The notes below the pieces were generated by a model. It searched no databases and had not been told where the DNA came from. It saw only the letters and a program-made list of their open reading frames with translations. Below, one piece after another: positions 7,597 to 16,493 of a DNA stretch of 34,777 nucleotides; position 1 is the stretch's first letter; every line of letters begins with the position of its first letter. This DNA is from Candidatus Uhrbacteria bacterium RIFCSPLOWO2_01_FULL_47_25 (lineage in GTDB: Bacteria; Patescibacteriota; Patescibacteriia; GWA2-46-9), in contig MGEK01000026.1 of NCBI GenBank assembly GCA_001791325.1, forward strand, positions 1 through 34,777, written 5' to 3'. A program made the translations under genes and the position numbers.

Positions 7597-10533
7597 ATGC
7601 CGCAAGAAAAAGAATCAAAACAAGAAATTAAAAGCGCGCCATTTAGCTTTTCTAAAATTGAAGAGCAGGTGCTGGCGTTTTGGCAAAAGGAGAAAATTTT
7701 TGAACGTTCGGTTAATGAACGTTCCGACGAAAAAGAATACGTTTTTTACGACGGCCCACCTTTTGCCACAGGCCTTCCTCACATTGGACATCTTTTGGCT
7801 TCAGCTATTAAAGACATTGTACCGCGCTATCAGACCATGAAGGGCCATCGCGTGGAGCGGCGATTTGGCTGGGATTGCCACGGGCTTCCCGTGGAGACGA
7901 TGGTTGAAAAAGAATTAGGGGTTAACAGTAAAAAAGAGATTGAAAAATTGGGCATCCAAAAATTCAATGACGCTTGTCGCGCGGCGGTGCTGCGTTACGT
8001 GGCCGAGTGGCGGCGCACCATTACTCGCTTCGGCCGTTGGGTTGATTTTGACAATGATTACAAAACCATGGATCCAAAATACATGGAGTCGGTCATTTGG
8101 GTGTTTGGCGAACTATATAAAAAGAAACTCATCTACGAAGATTTTCGTTGCTCACTTTACTGCACGCGCTGCGAGACGCCGCTCTCAAACTTTGAAACAG
8201 CCATGGACAACAACTATCAGGAAGTTGAGGACCCTTCCATATATATAGTGTTTGAGGCGATGAAGAAACCCAATACTTTTTTCCTCTCTTGGACTACTAC
8301 TCCCTGGACACTTTCGGCCAATGTGGCCTTGGCCGTGAAAGAAGATGCTAAATACGTGGAGGTAGAATTAACCAAAGGTGGCAAGGTTTGGAAAGGCCGT
8401 CATATTATTCTAGCTAAGGACAGATTATCGTTTGTCTTCGCGGATCAGCCGTATCAAATTGTGAAGGAATTTAATGGGGCTGATTTTATTGGCTGGGAAT
8501 ACAAGCCAATTCAAGGTTTTATTAAGCCAGACAAAGAAGCGCATCGGGTAGTGGCCGCTGATTTTGTTTCACTTGAAGATGGCACAGGCATTGTCCATAT
8601 CGCTCCAGCTTTTGGCGAAGATGATTTTAATATATCCAAAAAAGAAAACTTGCCTATGGTGTTAACGGTTGACGATGGCGGCAAATTTTTACCGGCCATT
8701 GCCCCATGGGCGGGTCAGTATGTCAAGGCCGCTGACCAAAGCATTATTGAGGTCTTAAAAAATGAAGGCAAATTGTGGCGCGCCGAAACAATAACACACA
8801 GTTATCCTTTCTGCTGGCGCTGTGCGAGCCCTCTTATATATAAAGTGCAGACTTCATGGTATATCAAAGTAGAAGCTTTGAAGAAAAAAATGCTTGCCAC
8901 AAATGAAAAAATCCATTGGGTGCCGGAACACTTAAAGCATGGCCGGTTTCAAAAAGGCATAGAGAGCGCGCCTGATTGGGGGGTGTCCAGAAGCCGTTAT
9001 TGGGGCGTGCCCATTCCGGTGTGGCGATGTGATCGGTGTAAGAAGGAGCGGGTCGTCGGCAGTTTGGATGAGTTGGAAAAATTGTCCGGGAAAAGGCCGC
9101 ACGACCTCCATCGGCCATTGATTGATGAAGTAGCCTGGGCTTGCGCTTGCGGTGGGATATTTCAAAGAGTGCCGGAAGTTTTTGATGTGTGGTTTGAGTC
9201 TGGCTCCATGCCCTATGCTCAAGTTCATTATCCTTTTGAAAATAAGGAAAAGTTTGAAGTGACTTTTCCAGCCGATTTTATTACCGAATACATTGCCCAG
9301 ACGCGTGGCTGGTTTTACGTCATGCATGTTTTGTCTAATGCTCTGTTTGGCAAGCATAGCTTCAAGCACGTTGTGACCACGGGTACCATTCTCGCCGAAG
9401 ACGGCTCTAAGATGTCTAAGTCCAAGGGCAATGCTCCAGACGTTAATCTCATTTTAGATCGTTATGGCGCCGACGCTTTGCGCTATTATTTTTTGGCATC
9501 TTCGGTCATGCAGGCCGAATCAGTGAATTTTTCTGAATCAGAAATTGCCGAGGCGGTACGAAAAATTTTATTGCCGCTTTGGAATGTTTTTACCTTTTTT
9601 AAGTTATATGCGCCGGAAGGAAAAAAATTAAGACCAATGCGTGAGCCAAAACACGTGCTTGATAAATGGATTTTGGCGCGGCTGGAAGAAACGCGGCACG
9701 AGGTTGAAGGAGCCATGGAAAGCTATGAACTTTGGCTGACCGCCCGTCCGCTTGCCGAGTTTGTGAACGATCTTTCTACTTGGTATTTGCGGCGATCGCG
9801 CGACCGCTTTAAGAGCGACAATGAAGAAGATAAACATGAGGCACTTACTACTTTGTATTCGGTTTTAGTGACCGCTAGTAAAATTTTTGCGCCCTTCACG
9901 CCGTTTTTGGCCGAGCATTTATATCAAAACTTGAAACCTTGGAATGCCAAACCAAAAGATTCCGTTCATCTGGAGCCGTGGCCAAAAAGCCATAAAGAAT
10001 TTGTTGATGAAAAATTGCTTCAGGAGATGTCTGCGGCGCGGGAAATTATTGAGGCCGGGCACGCTCTTCGCTCCGAAGCCAAGCTCAAGGTTCGCCAGCC
10101 GCTGGCCGCCGTATGGGTGCATGGCTCTGCGGCCATTTCTAAAAACATTGAGCGATTAATTTTGGATGAACTTAATGTGAAACAGTGGACCAGCAGCAAG
10201 GCGCCCAAGGGGAAAAATATCGTTTCTTGGAAGTCGCCCGCGGGTAAGCTGGAAATTTCTTTTGACACTAATCTCACCGATGATCTTAAGCTTGAAGGCT
10301 TGCGGCGCGAACTGGTTCGTCAAATTAATGCTTTGCGCAAAAAGCAGGGGCTCACTATTCGCGACAAAGTTATTGTTCATTACAATACCGACAGCGCGCC
10401 GTTGTTAAAATTGTTGAAAAATCAAGAGGCGGCAATTGCCAAAGACATTATCGCTTCCGGTTTTGAATATGGTGAGGGGGCGCATGAATTAAAGATTGAT
10501 TTGGAAGTGATAAAAATTTCTTTAGAAAAATAA
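7597..10533 (+). CDS. ileS: Isoleucyl-tRNA synthetase
   Basis: FYDGPPFATGLPHIGHLLASAIKD (HIGH region), GWDCHGLPVE, DGSKMSKSKGN (KMSKS). Confidence 0.97.
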   Translation: MPQEKESKQEIKSAPFSFSKIEEQVLAFWQKEKIFERSVNERSDEKEYVFYDGPPFATGLPHIGHLLASAIKDIVPRYQTMKGHRVERRFGWDCHGLPVETMVEKELGVNSKKEIEKLGIQKFNDACRAAVLRYVAEWRRTITRFGRWVDFDNDYKTMDPKYMESVIWVFGELYKKKLIYEDFRCSLYCTRCETPLSNFETAMDNNYQEVEDPSIYIVFEAMKKPNTFFLSWTTTPWTLSANVALAVKEDAKYVEVELTKGGKVWKGRHIILAKDRLSFVFADQPYQIVKEFNGADFIGWEYKPIQGFIKPDKEAHRVVAADFVSLEDGTGIVHIAPAFGEDDFNISKKENLPMVLTVDDGGKFLPAIAPWAGQYVKAADQSIIEVLKNEGKLWRAETITHSYPFCWRCASPLIYKVQTSWYIKVEALKKKMLATNEKIHWVPEHLKHGRFQKGIESAPDWGVSRSRYWGVPIPVWRCDRCKKERVVGSLDELEKLSGKRPHDLHRPLIDEVAWACACGGIFQRVPEVFDVWFESGSMPYAQVHYPFENKEKFEVTFPADFITEYIAQTRGWFYVMHVLSNALFGKHSFKHVVTTGTILAEDGSKMSKSKGNAPDVNLILDRYGADALRYYFLASSVMQAESVNFSESEIAEAVRKILLPLWNVFTFFKLYAPEGKKLRPMREPKHVLDKWILARLEETRHEVEGAMESYELWLTARPLAEFVNDLSTWYLRRSRDRFKSDNEEDKHEALTTLYSVLVTASKIFAPFTPFLAEHLYQNLKPWNAKPKDSVHLEPWPKSHKEFVDEKLLQEMSAAREIIEAGHALRSEAKLKVRQPLAAVWVHGSAAISKNIERLILDELNVKQWTSSKAPKGKNIVSWKSPAGKLEISFDTNLTDDLKLEGLRRELVRQINALRKKQGLTIRDKVIVHYNTDSAPLLKLLKNQEAAIAKDIIASGFEYGEGAHELKIDLEVIKISLEK

Positions 10534-10543
10534 TTTGACTTGT

Positions 10544-11650
10544 ATGCGAAGCATCTACCCTGGCCGTTTGGCTCATTTGCGTCGCGCCATGAAACAGCGA
10601 GGTTTAGCGGCCGTATATCTAACTTCAACTGTTTCGCGACGTTATATCACTGGTTTTACTGGTACATCCGGCACGGTGTTGATTACGCCGCACTTAGCCG
10701 AATTTTTTACTGACTTTCGTTATTTGGAGCGCGCCGCCGAAGAAACTTTGGGATTATTCAAAATTATTGACGTCGGCAATGATGGTCTTAAAGTTTTGAG
10801 CCAAATTTTGAAAGATAATCATGTTCGCCGTTTGGGTTTTGAAGATCGGGCGATAAGCGTGGCTAGACATAAGTCATTGCAAAAACAGTTAAAACCATGT
10901 TCGCTCGTTGGCATTGGCGATATGGTTGAAAAATTGCGCGCGGTGAAAGACGATTATGAGCTAGATACTTTGCGGCGAGCAGTTGGAGCTACTGATAAAA
11001 CATTTCAGGAACTAATTCGGTGGCTGAAACATTTAAAGCGAATAAAGCGCTTGCCCAGTGAAGAAGCCGCGGCTTGGAAAGTACGCGACATTATCCACAG
11101 CAAGAAATTTGGAGAAATATCATTTGAGCCGATTATCGCGAGTGGCGCGAACGCTGCGCGGCCGCATCATGAGCCAAGCCCGAAAAAATTAAAACTTGGA
11201 GAAATGGTCATCATTGATTTGGGCGTGAAAGTCAATGGCTATCATGCCGATATGACGCGCACTATATTTTTGGGAGAGCCAACAACCAAACAAAGAAAAA
11301 TATATGAGACAACTTTAAGCTCGCAGCTATCAGCCATCAGCTATTTGAAGAAAGGTGGAAGAAGCGCTAAGCAGGCGGATATGCAAGCGCGGCGTATTAT
11401 TGACGCTAAGTTTCCGGGCGCGTTCGGCCACGCCCTCGGCCACGGCGTTGGTTTGGAGATCCACGAGCGACCCAAGCTCGCGCAAAACAGCGATGATATT
11501 CTGAAATCAAATATGGTCTTTTCCATAGAACCCGGCATTTATCTCCCGGGCGAAGGTGGCGTCAGAATTGAGGATTTGGTAGTATTGAAGGAGAGCGGCT
11601 CTGAAGTAATAAGCAAATCACCGAAGATTCTCCGTCAAACAATTATATAA
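10544..11650 (+). CDS. Xaa-Pro aminopeptidase family (M24)
   Basis: YITGFTGTSGTVLIT, MVIIDLGVKVNGYHADMTRTIFLG, GHALGHGVGLEIHERP, FSIEPGIYLPGEGGVRIEDLVV. ATG at 10544 preferred over the upstream TTG. Confidence 0.93.
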   Translation: MRSIYPGRLAHLRRAMKQRGLAAVYLTSTVSRRYITGFTGTSGTVLITPHLAEFFTDFRYLERAAEETLGLFKIIDVGNDGLKVLSQILKDNHVRRLGFEDRAISVARHKSLQKQLKPCSLVGIGDMVEKLRAVKDDYELDTLRRAVGATDKTFQELIRWLKHLKRIKRLPSEEAAAWKVRDIIHSKKFGEISFEPIIASGANAARPHHEPSPKKLKLGEMVIIDLGVKVNGYHADMTRTIFLGEPTTKQRKIYETTLSSQLSAISYLKKGGRSAKQADMQARRIIDAKFPGAFGHALGHGVGLEIHERPKLAQNSDDILKSNMVFSIEPGIYLPGEGGVRIEDLVVLKESGSEVISKSPKILRQTII

Positions 11651-11692
11651 ACTTATTTATAATAGCCATAAGCTCCAAGTCTTAAGCTTTTT

Positions 11693-12292
11693 ATGATTGC
11701 CTACCTTGAAGGAATAATTCAATCTAAGGGGGAACAGTATGTGATTGTGGTGGTGAACGGGGTTGGGTATAAGATTTTTGTTTTGCCCCCCTTGATTTTA
11801 ACCGCGGAAGTGGGCGCTACGGCCGCTCTGCACACTCATCAATACGTGCGCGAAGATTCACTCGAACTTTATGGCTTTGAGCGGCCGGAAGAATTGCGGA
11901 TGTTTGAGGTGCTCATTGGCGTTACTGGCATTGGCCCTAAAACTGCCTTGGGCATTTTATCCATTACCACTCCCGAGCAATTGCGCGCCGCAGTGATCAG
12001 CGGCAATGTTGGGCTACTTACAAAAGTTTCAGGTATTGGCAAAAAAACAGCCGAACGGTTGCTTGTTGAATTGAAAGACACATTTATCGCTGAGCAAAAA
12101 AAGCGCATAGGCGAGGTCGCGCCAACAATGTATGAAGGAGATGTTGAAGTTATTGAAGCGCTGGAACGCTTAGGGTATAGCGTTAGCGAAGCGAGGAAAG
12201 CATTAGAAGGTTTGCCAAAAGAATTAATTGACACTGAAGCTAGACTTAAGGCGGCACTACGCCAGCTCGGAGGAGCTGGACGCAAATCCTAA
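11693..12292 (+). CDS. ruvA: Holliday junction branch migration protein RuvA
   Basis: MIAYLEGIIQSKGEQYVIVVVNGVGYKIFV; LYGFERPEELRMFEVLIGVTGIGPKTALGILS; VSGIGKKTAERLLVELKD. Confidence 0.96.
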   Translation: MIAYLEGIIQSKGEQYVIVVVNGVGYKIFVLPPLILTAEVGATAALHTHQYVREDSLELYGFERPEELRMFEVLIGVTGIGPKTALGILSITTPEQLRAAVISGNVGLLTKVSGIGKKTAERLLVELKDTFIAEQKKRIGEVAPTMYEGDVEVIEALERLGYSVSEARKALEGLPKELIDTEARLKAALRQLGGAGRKS

Positions 12293-12405
12293 ACCCCGTT
12301 AGAAATATAATCAGTATTTACCAATAAGAGAATAACGTTTTTTTGTGTTAGATATATTTGAGATTTATGTATCGTAGTTTAGATTTCTAACGGAGTTTAG
12401 GATTT
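12284..12405. mobile_element. MITE-like element (~122 bp) with 23-bp inverted repeats (1 mismatch); left arm supplies the ruvA stop codon
   Basis: aaatcctaaaccccgttagaaat (12284-12306) versus reverse complement of atttctaacggagtttaggattt (12383-12405). Confidence 0.65.
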
Positions 12406-12427
12406 AGAGCTTAGAGTTTAATGTATC

Positions 12428-13540
12428 ATGGATTTCCGCTTCATTGACGACGAATACGTTTGGAATATTCCTTTGAGTAGCCCCGCTGTTCGCGGGGCGC
12501 AGTTTTTACAATCGTGGGAATGGGGGGTATTTCAGCAGACGTTCGGGCGAGCAGTTCACCGTATTCAGATTGTGGAGGAGGAAACAGTGATGGCCATTAT
12601 GCAGGTTTTTGAATATCCTCTGCCGTTTGGAAAAAGATATTTATACGCGCCGCGCGGACCAGTTATCTTATCTGATGACCATGATGCTTTGAGCACGATT
12701 GTGCATTTAATACATCGTGCTTGTCGCGAGGTGGGGTATAATGTTGGCGCCATGTTCGTGCGCCTTGAGCCGATGTATTATCATCCTTACATACTTGAGA
12801 ATGTCAGGATGATTAATATAGAGGAAGAGGAGACGAGGAGTAGTTTGCTTGAGGAGCTTAGAGCATTAGGTTTTCGGTCTGGTTTTTCAGTTCAGCCAAT
12901 GGATGAGCTTGCAGTTGTTTTAGACAAAGATGAAGATGATTTGCTTGCCGCCATGCACGAGAAAACTCGCTACAACATTCGTCTGGCCATAAAGCACGGC
13001 GTTCGCGCGCGGCTCATAGAACAGCCCGATTACGCGAAGCGAGTCTTTCCCTTTTTTTGGTCTTTACTTCAAGAAACGGCCAAGCGACAAAAAATTCGTA
13101 CTCACTCACGGCAATATTACGAGCGTATGGTTGACTTATTGGTGCCGCGCGGGGTGTTAAAGTTGATGCTAGCTGAATATGACAATAAAATCATTGCCGC
13201 GCATTTACTTTCCGTTTTTGGCGATACAGTATATTATCTTCATGGCGGTTCTAGTTATGATAACCGTCAGCTAATGGCGCCATATCTATTACATTGGGAG
13301 GAGATAAAGTTAGCCAAGCGGATGAAAAAAAAATTCTATAATTTTGGCGGTATTGTCCCAGCCGGTGAAACCAACCACTCTTGGCAGAATTTAACTAAAT
13401 TTAAGGAGGGCTTTGTAAGGGATGGCGAAACTGGCCAGAGACTTCATTATATTGGCGCGTTTGATTTGGTATTTCAGCCAATGTGGTATAGGATTTACAA
13501 GGCAGCTCGCCATCTGCAAAGCTTCATAAGAATTAGATAA
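12428..13540 (+). CDS. FemAB/peptidoglycan bridge-type aminoacyltransferase
   Basis: FLQSWEWGVFQQTFGRAVHRIQI, YLYAPRGPVIL, AAHLLSVFGDTVYYLHGGSSYDNRQLMAPYLLHWEEIKLAKRMKKKFYNFGGI. Confidence 0.85.
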   Translation: MDFRFIDDEYVWNIPLSSPAVRGAQFLQSWEWGVFQQTFGRAVHRIQIVEEETVMAIMQVFEYPLPFGKRYLYAPRGPVILSDDHDALSTIVHLIHRACREVGYNVGAMFVRLEPMYYHPYILENVRMINIEEEETRSSLLEELRALGFRSGFSVQPMDELAVVLDKDEDDLLAAMHEKTRYNIRLAIKHGVRARLIEQPDYAKRVFPFFWSLLQETAKRQKIRTHSRQYYERMVDLLVPRGVLKLMLAEYDNKIIAAHLLSVFGDTVYYLHGGSSYDNRQLMAPYLLHWEEIKLAKRMKKKFYNFGGIVPAGETNHSWQNLTKFKEGFVRDGETGQRLHYIGAFDLVFQPMWYRIYKAARHLQSFIRIR

Positions 13541-13651
13541 GTTATTCTTTTGAATTGGGTGGATACCCTGCACCTTTTGGTGCCTTCGTAGTTTCCACCC
13601 AAGGCGGACCCGCCTGGGGCGGGCAACGGATACCTGCCCGCCATGGCCTGA

Positions 13652-13723
13652 GCCCCCATAGCTCAATGGATAGAGCGTAAGCCTCCGGAGCTTGAGATAG
13701 AGGTTCAATCCCTCTTGGGGGTA
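13652..13723 (+). tRNA. tRNA-Arg(CCG)
   Basis: GCCCCCA-TA-GCTCAATGGATAGAGC-G-TAAGC-CTCCGGA-GCTTG-AGATA-AGAGGTTCAATCCCTCT-TGGGGGT-A folds as a full cloverleaf with anticodon CCG. Confidence 0.92.
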
Positions 13724-13748
13724 TTGGCGATGGCAGGCGGGGAACACA

Positions 13749-13792
13749 GGTTTCCGGAACCTAGGATCCAAGTTCGATTCTTGGCGAGGGCA
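13749..13792 (+). pseudogene. Truncated tRNA-Arg(CCG)-like 3' half
   Basis: ggtttccggaacctaggatccaagttcgattcttggcgagggca has an anticodon-loop CCG, T-arm CCAAG-TTCGATT-CTTGG and 3' acceptor cgagggca, but no matching 5' acceptor (gccctcg) or D-arm was found just upstream. Confidence 0.6.
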
Positions 13793-13884
13793 ATGGAAAG
13801 GTGCGGGGCAGGGCGAATTGGCTCTCCACTTGGCCCTTGGCATAAACGATATTAATTTTGGGGGAAGAAAATTTTTTAATCATA
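13790..13884 (+). repeat. 95-bp direct repeat, copy 1 (upstream flank of gene 13913-14518)
   Basis: gcaatggaaaggtgcggggcagggcgaattggctctccacttggcccttggcataaacgatattaattttgggggaagaaaattttttaatcata; identical to 14661-14755. Confidence 0.97.
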
Positions 13885-13912
13885 AAGTCGAAAATTATTA
13901 ACTAATAAATTT

Positions 13913-14518
13913 ATGAACAATCAAAAAGGTTTTGCAAACATAGTGTTAATTGTTTTGGTCGTCGTTTTGGCGGGTGCTTTGGGATATGTAACTTTAGTTA
14001 AGAAACCAGCTCCTTCGACAATACCCACTACTTCAGAAAAATATGCTATTTCCCTAAAAACCATACCCATTACGTTTGAGTTACCTAATGGATATGCAAT
14101 TTTCCAACGGGAAGGTTTTGAAGGGGGTTACGCAACCACAATTTCTGTCGGTAAAGAAGTGTCCAGCGGTCATTTCAATTATGCCCCTCTCGGAATGGAA
14201 TTTCTTGCTACGGCCTACGACACTCAACTTAAGCGCGAGTATTCTCCAAAGGAATATGTTGATGTTGTATTCAATGAGCAAAAAAAAGATTCTGTTTCAA
14301 ATCCTCAATACATACAGCTTTTTGGAAATAAAGCTGTTAGCTACGCAAACGCCGTTGATGGTAGCATTACAATTGTTGGGTATTTAAGAACAGATCAACT
14401 ACCCGAACTATCACATGAATATCTCGTGAGGATTTCATCTTTCACTTACGGCAGTGATGTTGGAATTGACAAAGAACCCTTCGATACGGTAGTTAATTCT
14501 TTAAGGGTCAGTAAATAA
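13913..14518 (+). CDS. Membrane-anchored/secreted hypothetical protein (cassette gene 1)
   Basis: N-terminal NNQKGFANIVLIVLVVVLAGALGYVTLV signal-anchor; no family recognised. Confidence 0.75.
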   Translation: MNNQKGFANIVLIVLVVVLAGALGYVTLVKKPAPSTIPTTSEKYAISLKTIPITFELPNGYAIFQREGFEGGYATTISVGKEVSSGHFNYAPLGMEFLATAYDTQLKREYSPKEYVDVVFNEQKKDSVSNPQYIQLFGNKAVSYANAVDGSITIVGYLRTDQLPELSHEYLVRISSFTYGSDVGIDKEPFDTVVNSLRVSK

Positions 14519-14522
14519 ATTC

Positions 14523-14590
14523 TGCCGCCAAAGAAAAACTTGAAACCCGCCTGAACGAATTCATTCGGGCAGGTTGTCAGCGGTGCGGCT
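14523..14590 (+). repeat. 68-bp direct repeat, copy 1 (downstream flank)
   Basis: tgccgccaaagaaaaacttgaaacccgcctgaacgaattcattcgggcaggttgtcagcggtgcggct; identical to 15709-15776. Confidence 0.97.
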
Positions 14591-14660
14591 CCGCCGCCTT
14601 TCCGAATTTTCGCGGGGGGATTTTTCCGGCAAAATGCGTTCGGACTAATTCAAGAATACT

Positions 14661-14755
14661 GCAATGGAAAGGTGCGGGGCAGGGCGAATTGGCTCTCCAC
14701 TTGGCCCTTGGCATAAACGATATTAATTTTGGGGGAAGAAAATTTTTTAATCATA
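14661..14755 (+). repeat. 95-bp direct repeat, copy 2 (upstream flank of cassette gene 2)
   Basis: Identical by eye to 13790-13884. Confidence 0.97.
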
Positions 14756-15702
14756 TGAATGAAAATTCTAATTTAATAACTGAATCTAATTTCTCTAATC
14801 CTGTTCCGCCAGACAAGAAACCAAAAGGTGGTTTGCTACTGGCAATTTTATTGGGACTACTCACTTTTATCGTTACTGGAGTTATCGCTTTAGTAATAGC
14901 TATACCATTTTTCTTTCTTGGCAAGGTTTCTGAAAGCTTTAATCCGATAGTAATTATTGCCGGAATTTTCGGGCTTCGAGAACTGGGCGGATTTTTCGCC
15001 GCGCAATTCATACTGATACTATTTTTTGCATTGCTTGGTGATTTTGGGACTGCAATAATTTCTTGGTTCATAAATCGTTCTAAAAAATTAGCGACTGTTA
15101 CTTTTTTCTCTGCACTCATTTTCCAAATTATTGCTGTTGCTATTGTGCTTCCCGCTACTCTAAAGAAATCACAAGAGACAATGAATGCAGGTATTGAGCG
15201 CGAAAAATCTTTTGAACAATATGCGACAATAGGTAATGTCAGTTTTGAGACACAAGAACCATTTTCAGAATCGCGGGGCATAAATGGAAAATTGGTCGAG
15301 GTGTCGTTGTTCAAAAAATTGGTCATAGTCGTTCCGATTTCTGTATCACGAACGGGAATTTATCAAGTTAATGTTCAATACAGCGATAGTGAAATTGGCA
15401 GTACTCCAATGAAAGATGTTAAACAAACTCTTAATGTTGGCGATAACACAATCAAGGTAGAATTTTTGTCTAACGAATCGCGAGAGTACGGCTATGTGTC
15501 TCCAAAATCTGTAGGAGGAACAGCTCAAATTCAATTATCTTACCTTGCCTCGCAACAAGAACTTCTTGACAGCTTGAAATCAGACAATACAACTGATCCG
15601 AAAGTGCTCCAACAATTTATGAAAGATGAAGGGCTCGACCAAGGAGTAAACTCCAACCCTACCGTCAATAAGTTTGTTGGCAGAAAAGAAGTCCAATTCT
15701 GA
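14755..15702 (+). CDS. Multi-pass membrane hypothetical protein with an extracytoplasmic C-terminal domain (cassette gene 2)
   Basis: MNENSNLITES... then hydrophobic segments; ATG at 14755 sits exactly at the end of the direct repeat. The track start at 14689 is inside the repeat and disfavoured. Confidence 0.75.
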   Translation: MNENSNLITESNFSNPVPPDKKPKGGLLLAILLGLLTFIVTGVIALVIAIPFFFLGKVSESFNPIVIIAGIFGLRELGGFFAAQFILILFFALLGDFGTAIISWFINRSKKLATVTFFSALIFQIIAVAIVLPATLKKSQETMNAGIEREKSFEQYATIGNVSFETQEPFSESRGINGKLVEVSLFKKLVIVVPISVSRTGIYQVNVQYSDSEIGSTPMKDVKQTLNVGDNTIKVEFLSNESREYGYVSPKSVGGTAQIQLSYLASQQELLDSLKSDNTTDPKVLQQFMKDEGLDQGVNSNPTVNKFVGRKEVQF

Positions 15703-15708
15703 ATTCAA

Positions 15709-15776
15709 TGCCGCCAAAGAAAAACTTGAAACCCGCCTGAACGAATTCATTCGGGCAGGTTGTCAGCGGTGCGGCT
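15709..15776 (+). repeat. 68-bp direct repeat, copy 2 (downstream flank), followed by a 24-bp insertion cacttcgacttcgctcagtacaag
   Basis: Identical by eye to 14523-14590; the flanking ccgccgcctt continues after the insertion. Confidence 0.97.
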
Positions 15777-15919
15777 CACTTCGACTTCGCTCAGTACAAG
15801 CCGCCGCCTTTTCGGACTTTTGCGAGGACTTCCCGCATGGCTGAAGATCGCGAAATATGTTGTGCTATATGGCCATACGGTACATTGACTTTTTTTTGTG
15901 ATTTTTTTAATATATAAAC

Positions 15920-16168
15920 GTGGCTAAACATATTTCCCGCAAAGTGTGTCAATATACTGCTATTTTTGAACCAGATAGAAAATCTGGTGGATTTACTGTG
16001 ACCATTCCCGCCCTGCCTGGCTGTATATCTGAAGGCGATACATTTGAAGAAGCATTTCGCAACGTTGAAGAGGCGGCCAGTTTGTATCTTGAAGTTATGC
16101 TGAAGAAAAATACAAAGGTATTTAAAGAAGAAGGAGTAGTCATCGCTCCAGTGACTGTTCGCATTTAA
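15920..16168 (+). CDS. hicB: HicB-family antitoxin
   Basis: YTAIFEPDRKSGGFTVTIPALPGCISEGDTFEEAFRNVEEAASLYLE, the HicB-like fold pattern. Confidence 0.88.
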   Translation: MAKHISRKVCQYTAIFEPDRKSGGFTVTIPALPGCISEGDTFEEAFRNVEEAASLYLEVMLKKNTKVFKEEGVVIAPVTVRI

Positions 16169-16386
16169 TGCCCAAGCTGCCAGTTTTGAAACCAAAGGAA
16201 GCAATAAAGGCCCTTGAACGGGCTGGTTTTATTTTTGTACGGCAGAATGGCAGTCATCGTATTTACACCAAAGGATCCCTGGGGGTGACCGTTCCTTATC
16301 ACAATAAGGATTTAAAACCAAAGACCTTGAAGCATATTATCAAGCATTCTGGTCTAGAGCTTGAAGAATTTATCAAATTTCTTTAG
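16168..16386 (+). CDS. hicA: HicA-family toxin
   Basis: LKPKEAIKALERAGFIFVRQNGSHRIYTKGSLGVTVPYHNKDLKPKTLKHIIKHSGL; overlaps hicB. Confidence 0.9.
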   Translation: MPKLPVLKPKEAIKALERAGFIFVRQNGSHRIYTKGSLGVTVPYHNKDLKPKTLKHIIKHSGLELEEFIKFL

Positions 16387-16493
16387 CGGTTTAAGCAGTA
16401 GATGATGGCTTGTGGCAGGGCTTGGTCGGGATTCGCTCTATCAAGAATAGAGCAAAGACGCATAAATTTTGTTATATTTATTTTGCCTTTGTG

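Noticed and set aside
13391-13843. 150-aa minus-strand ORF with QESNLDP and LTLYPLSYGG
   Set aside because: Antisense translation of tRNA-Arg and the tRNA remnant, a common false ORF.
15791-16204. Minus-strand ORF opposite hicB
   Set aside because: Shadow ORF; hicB/hicA on the plus strand are well supported.
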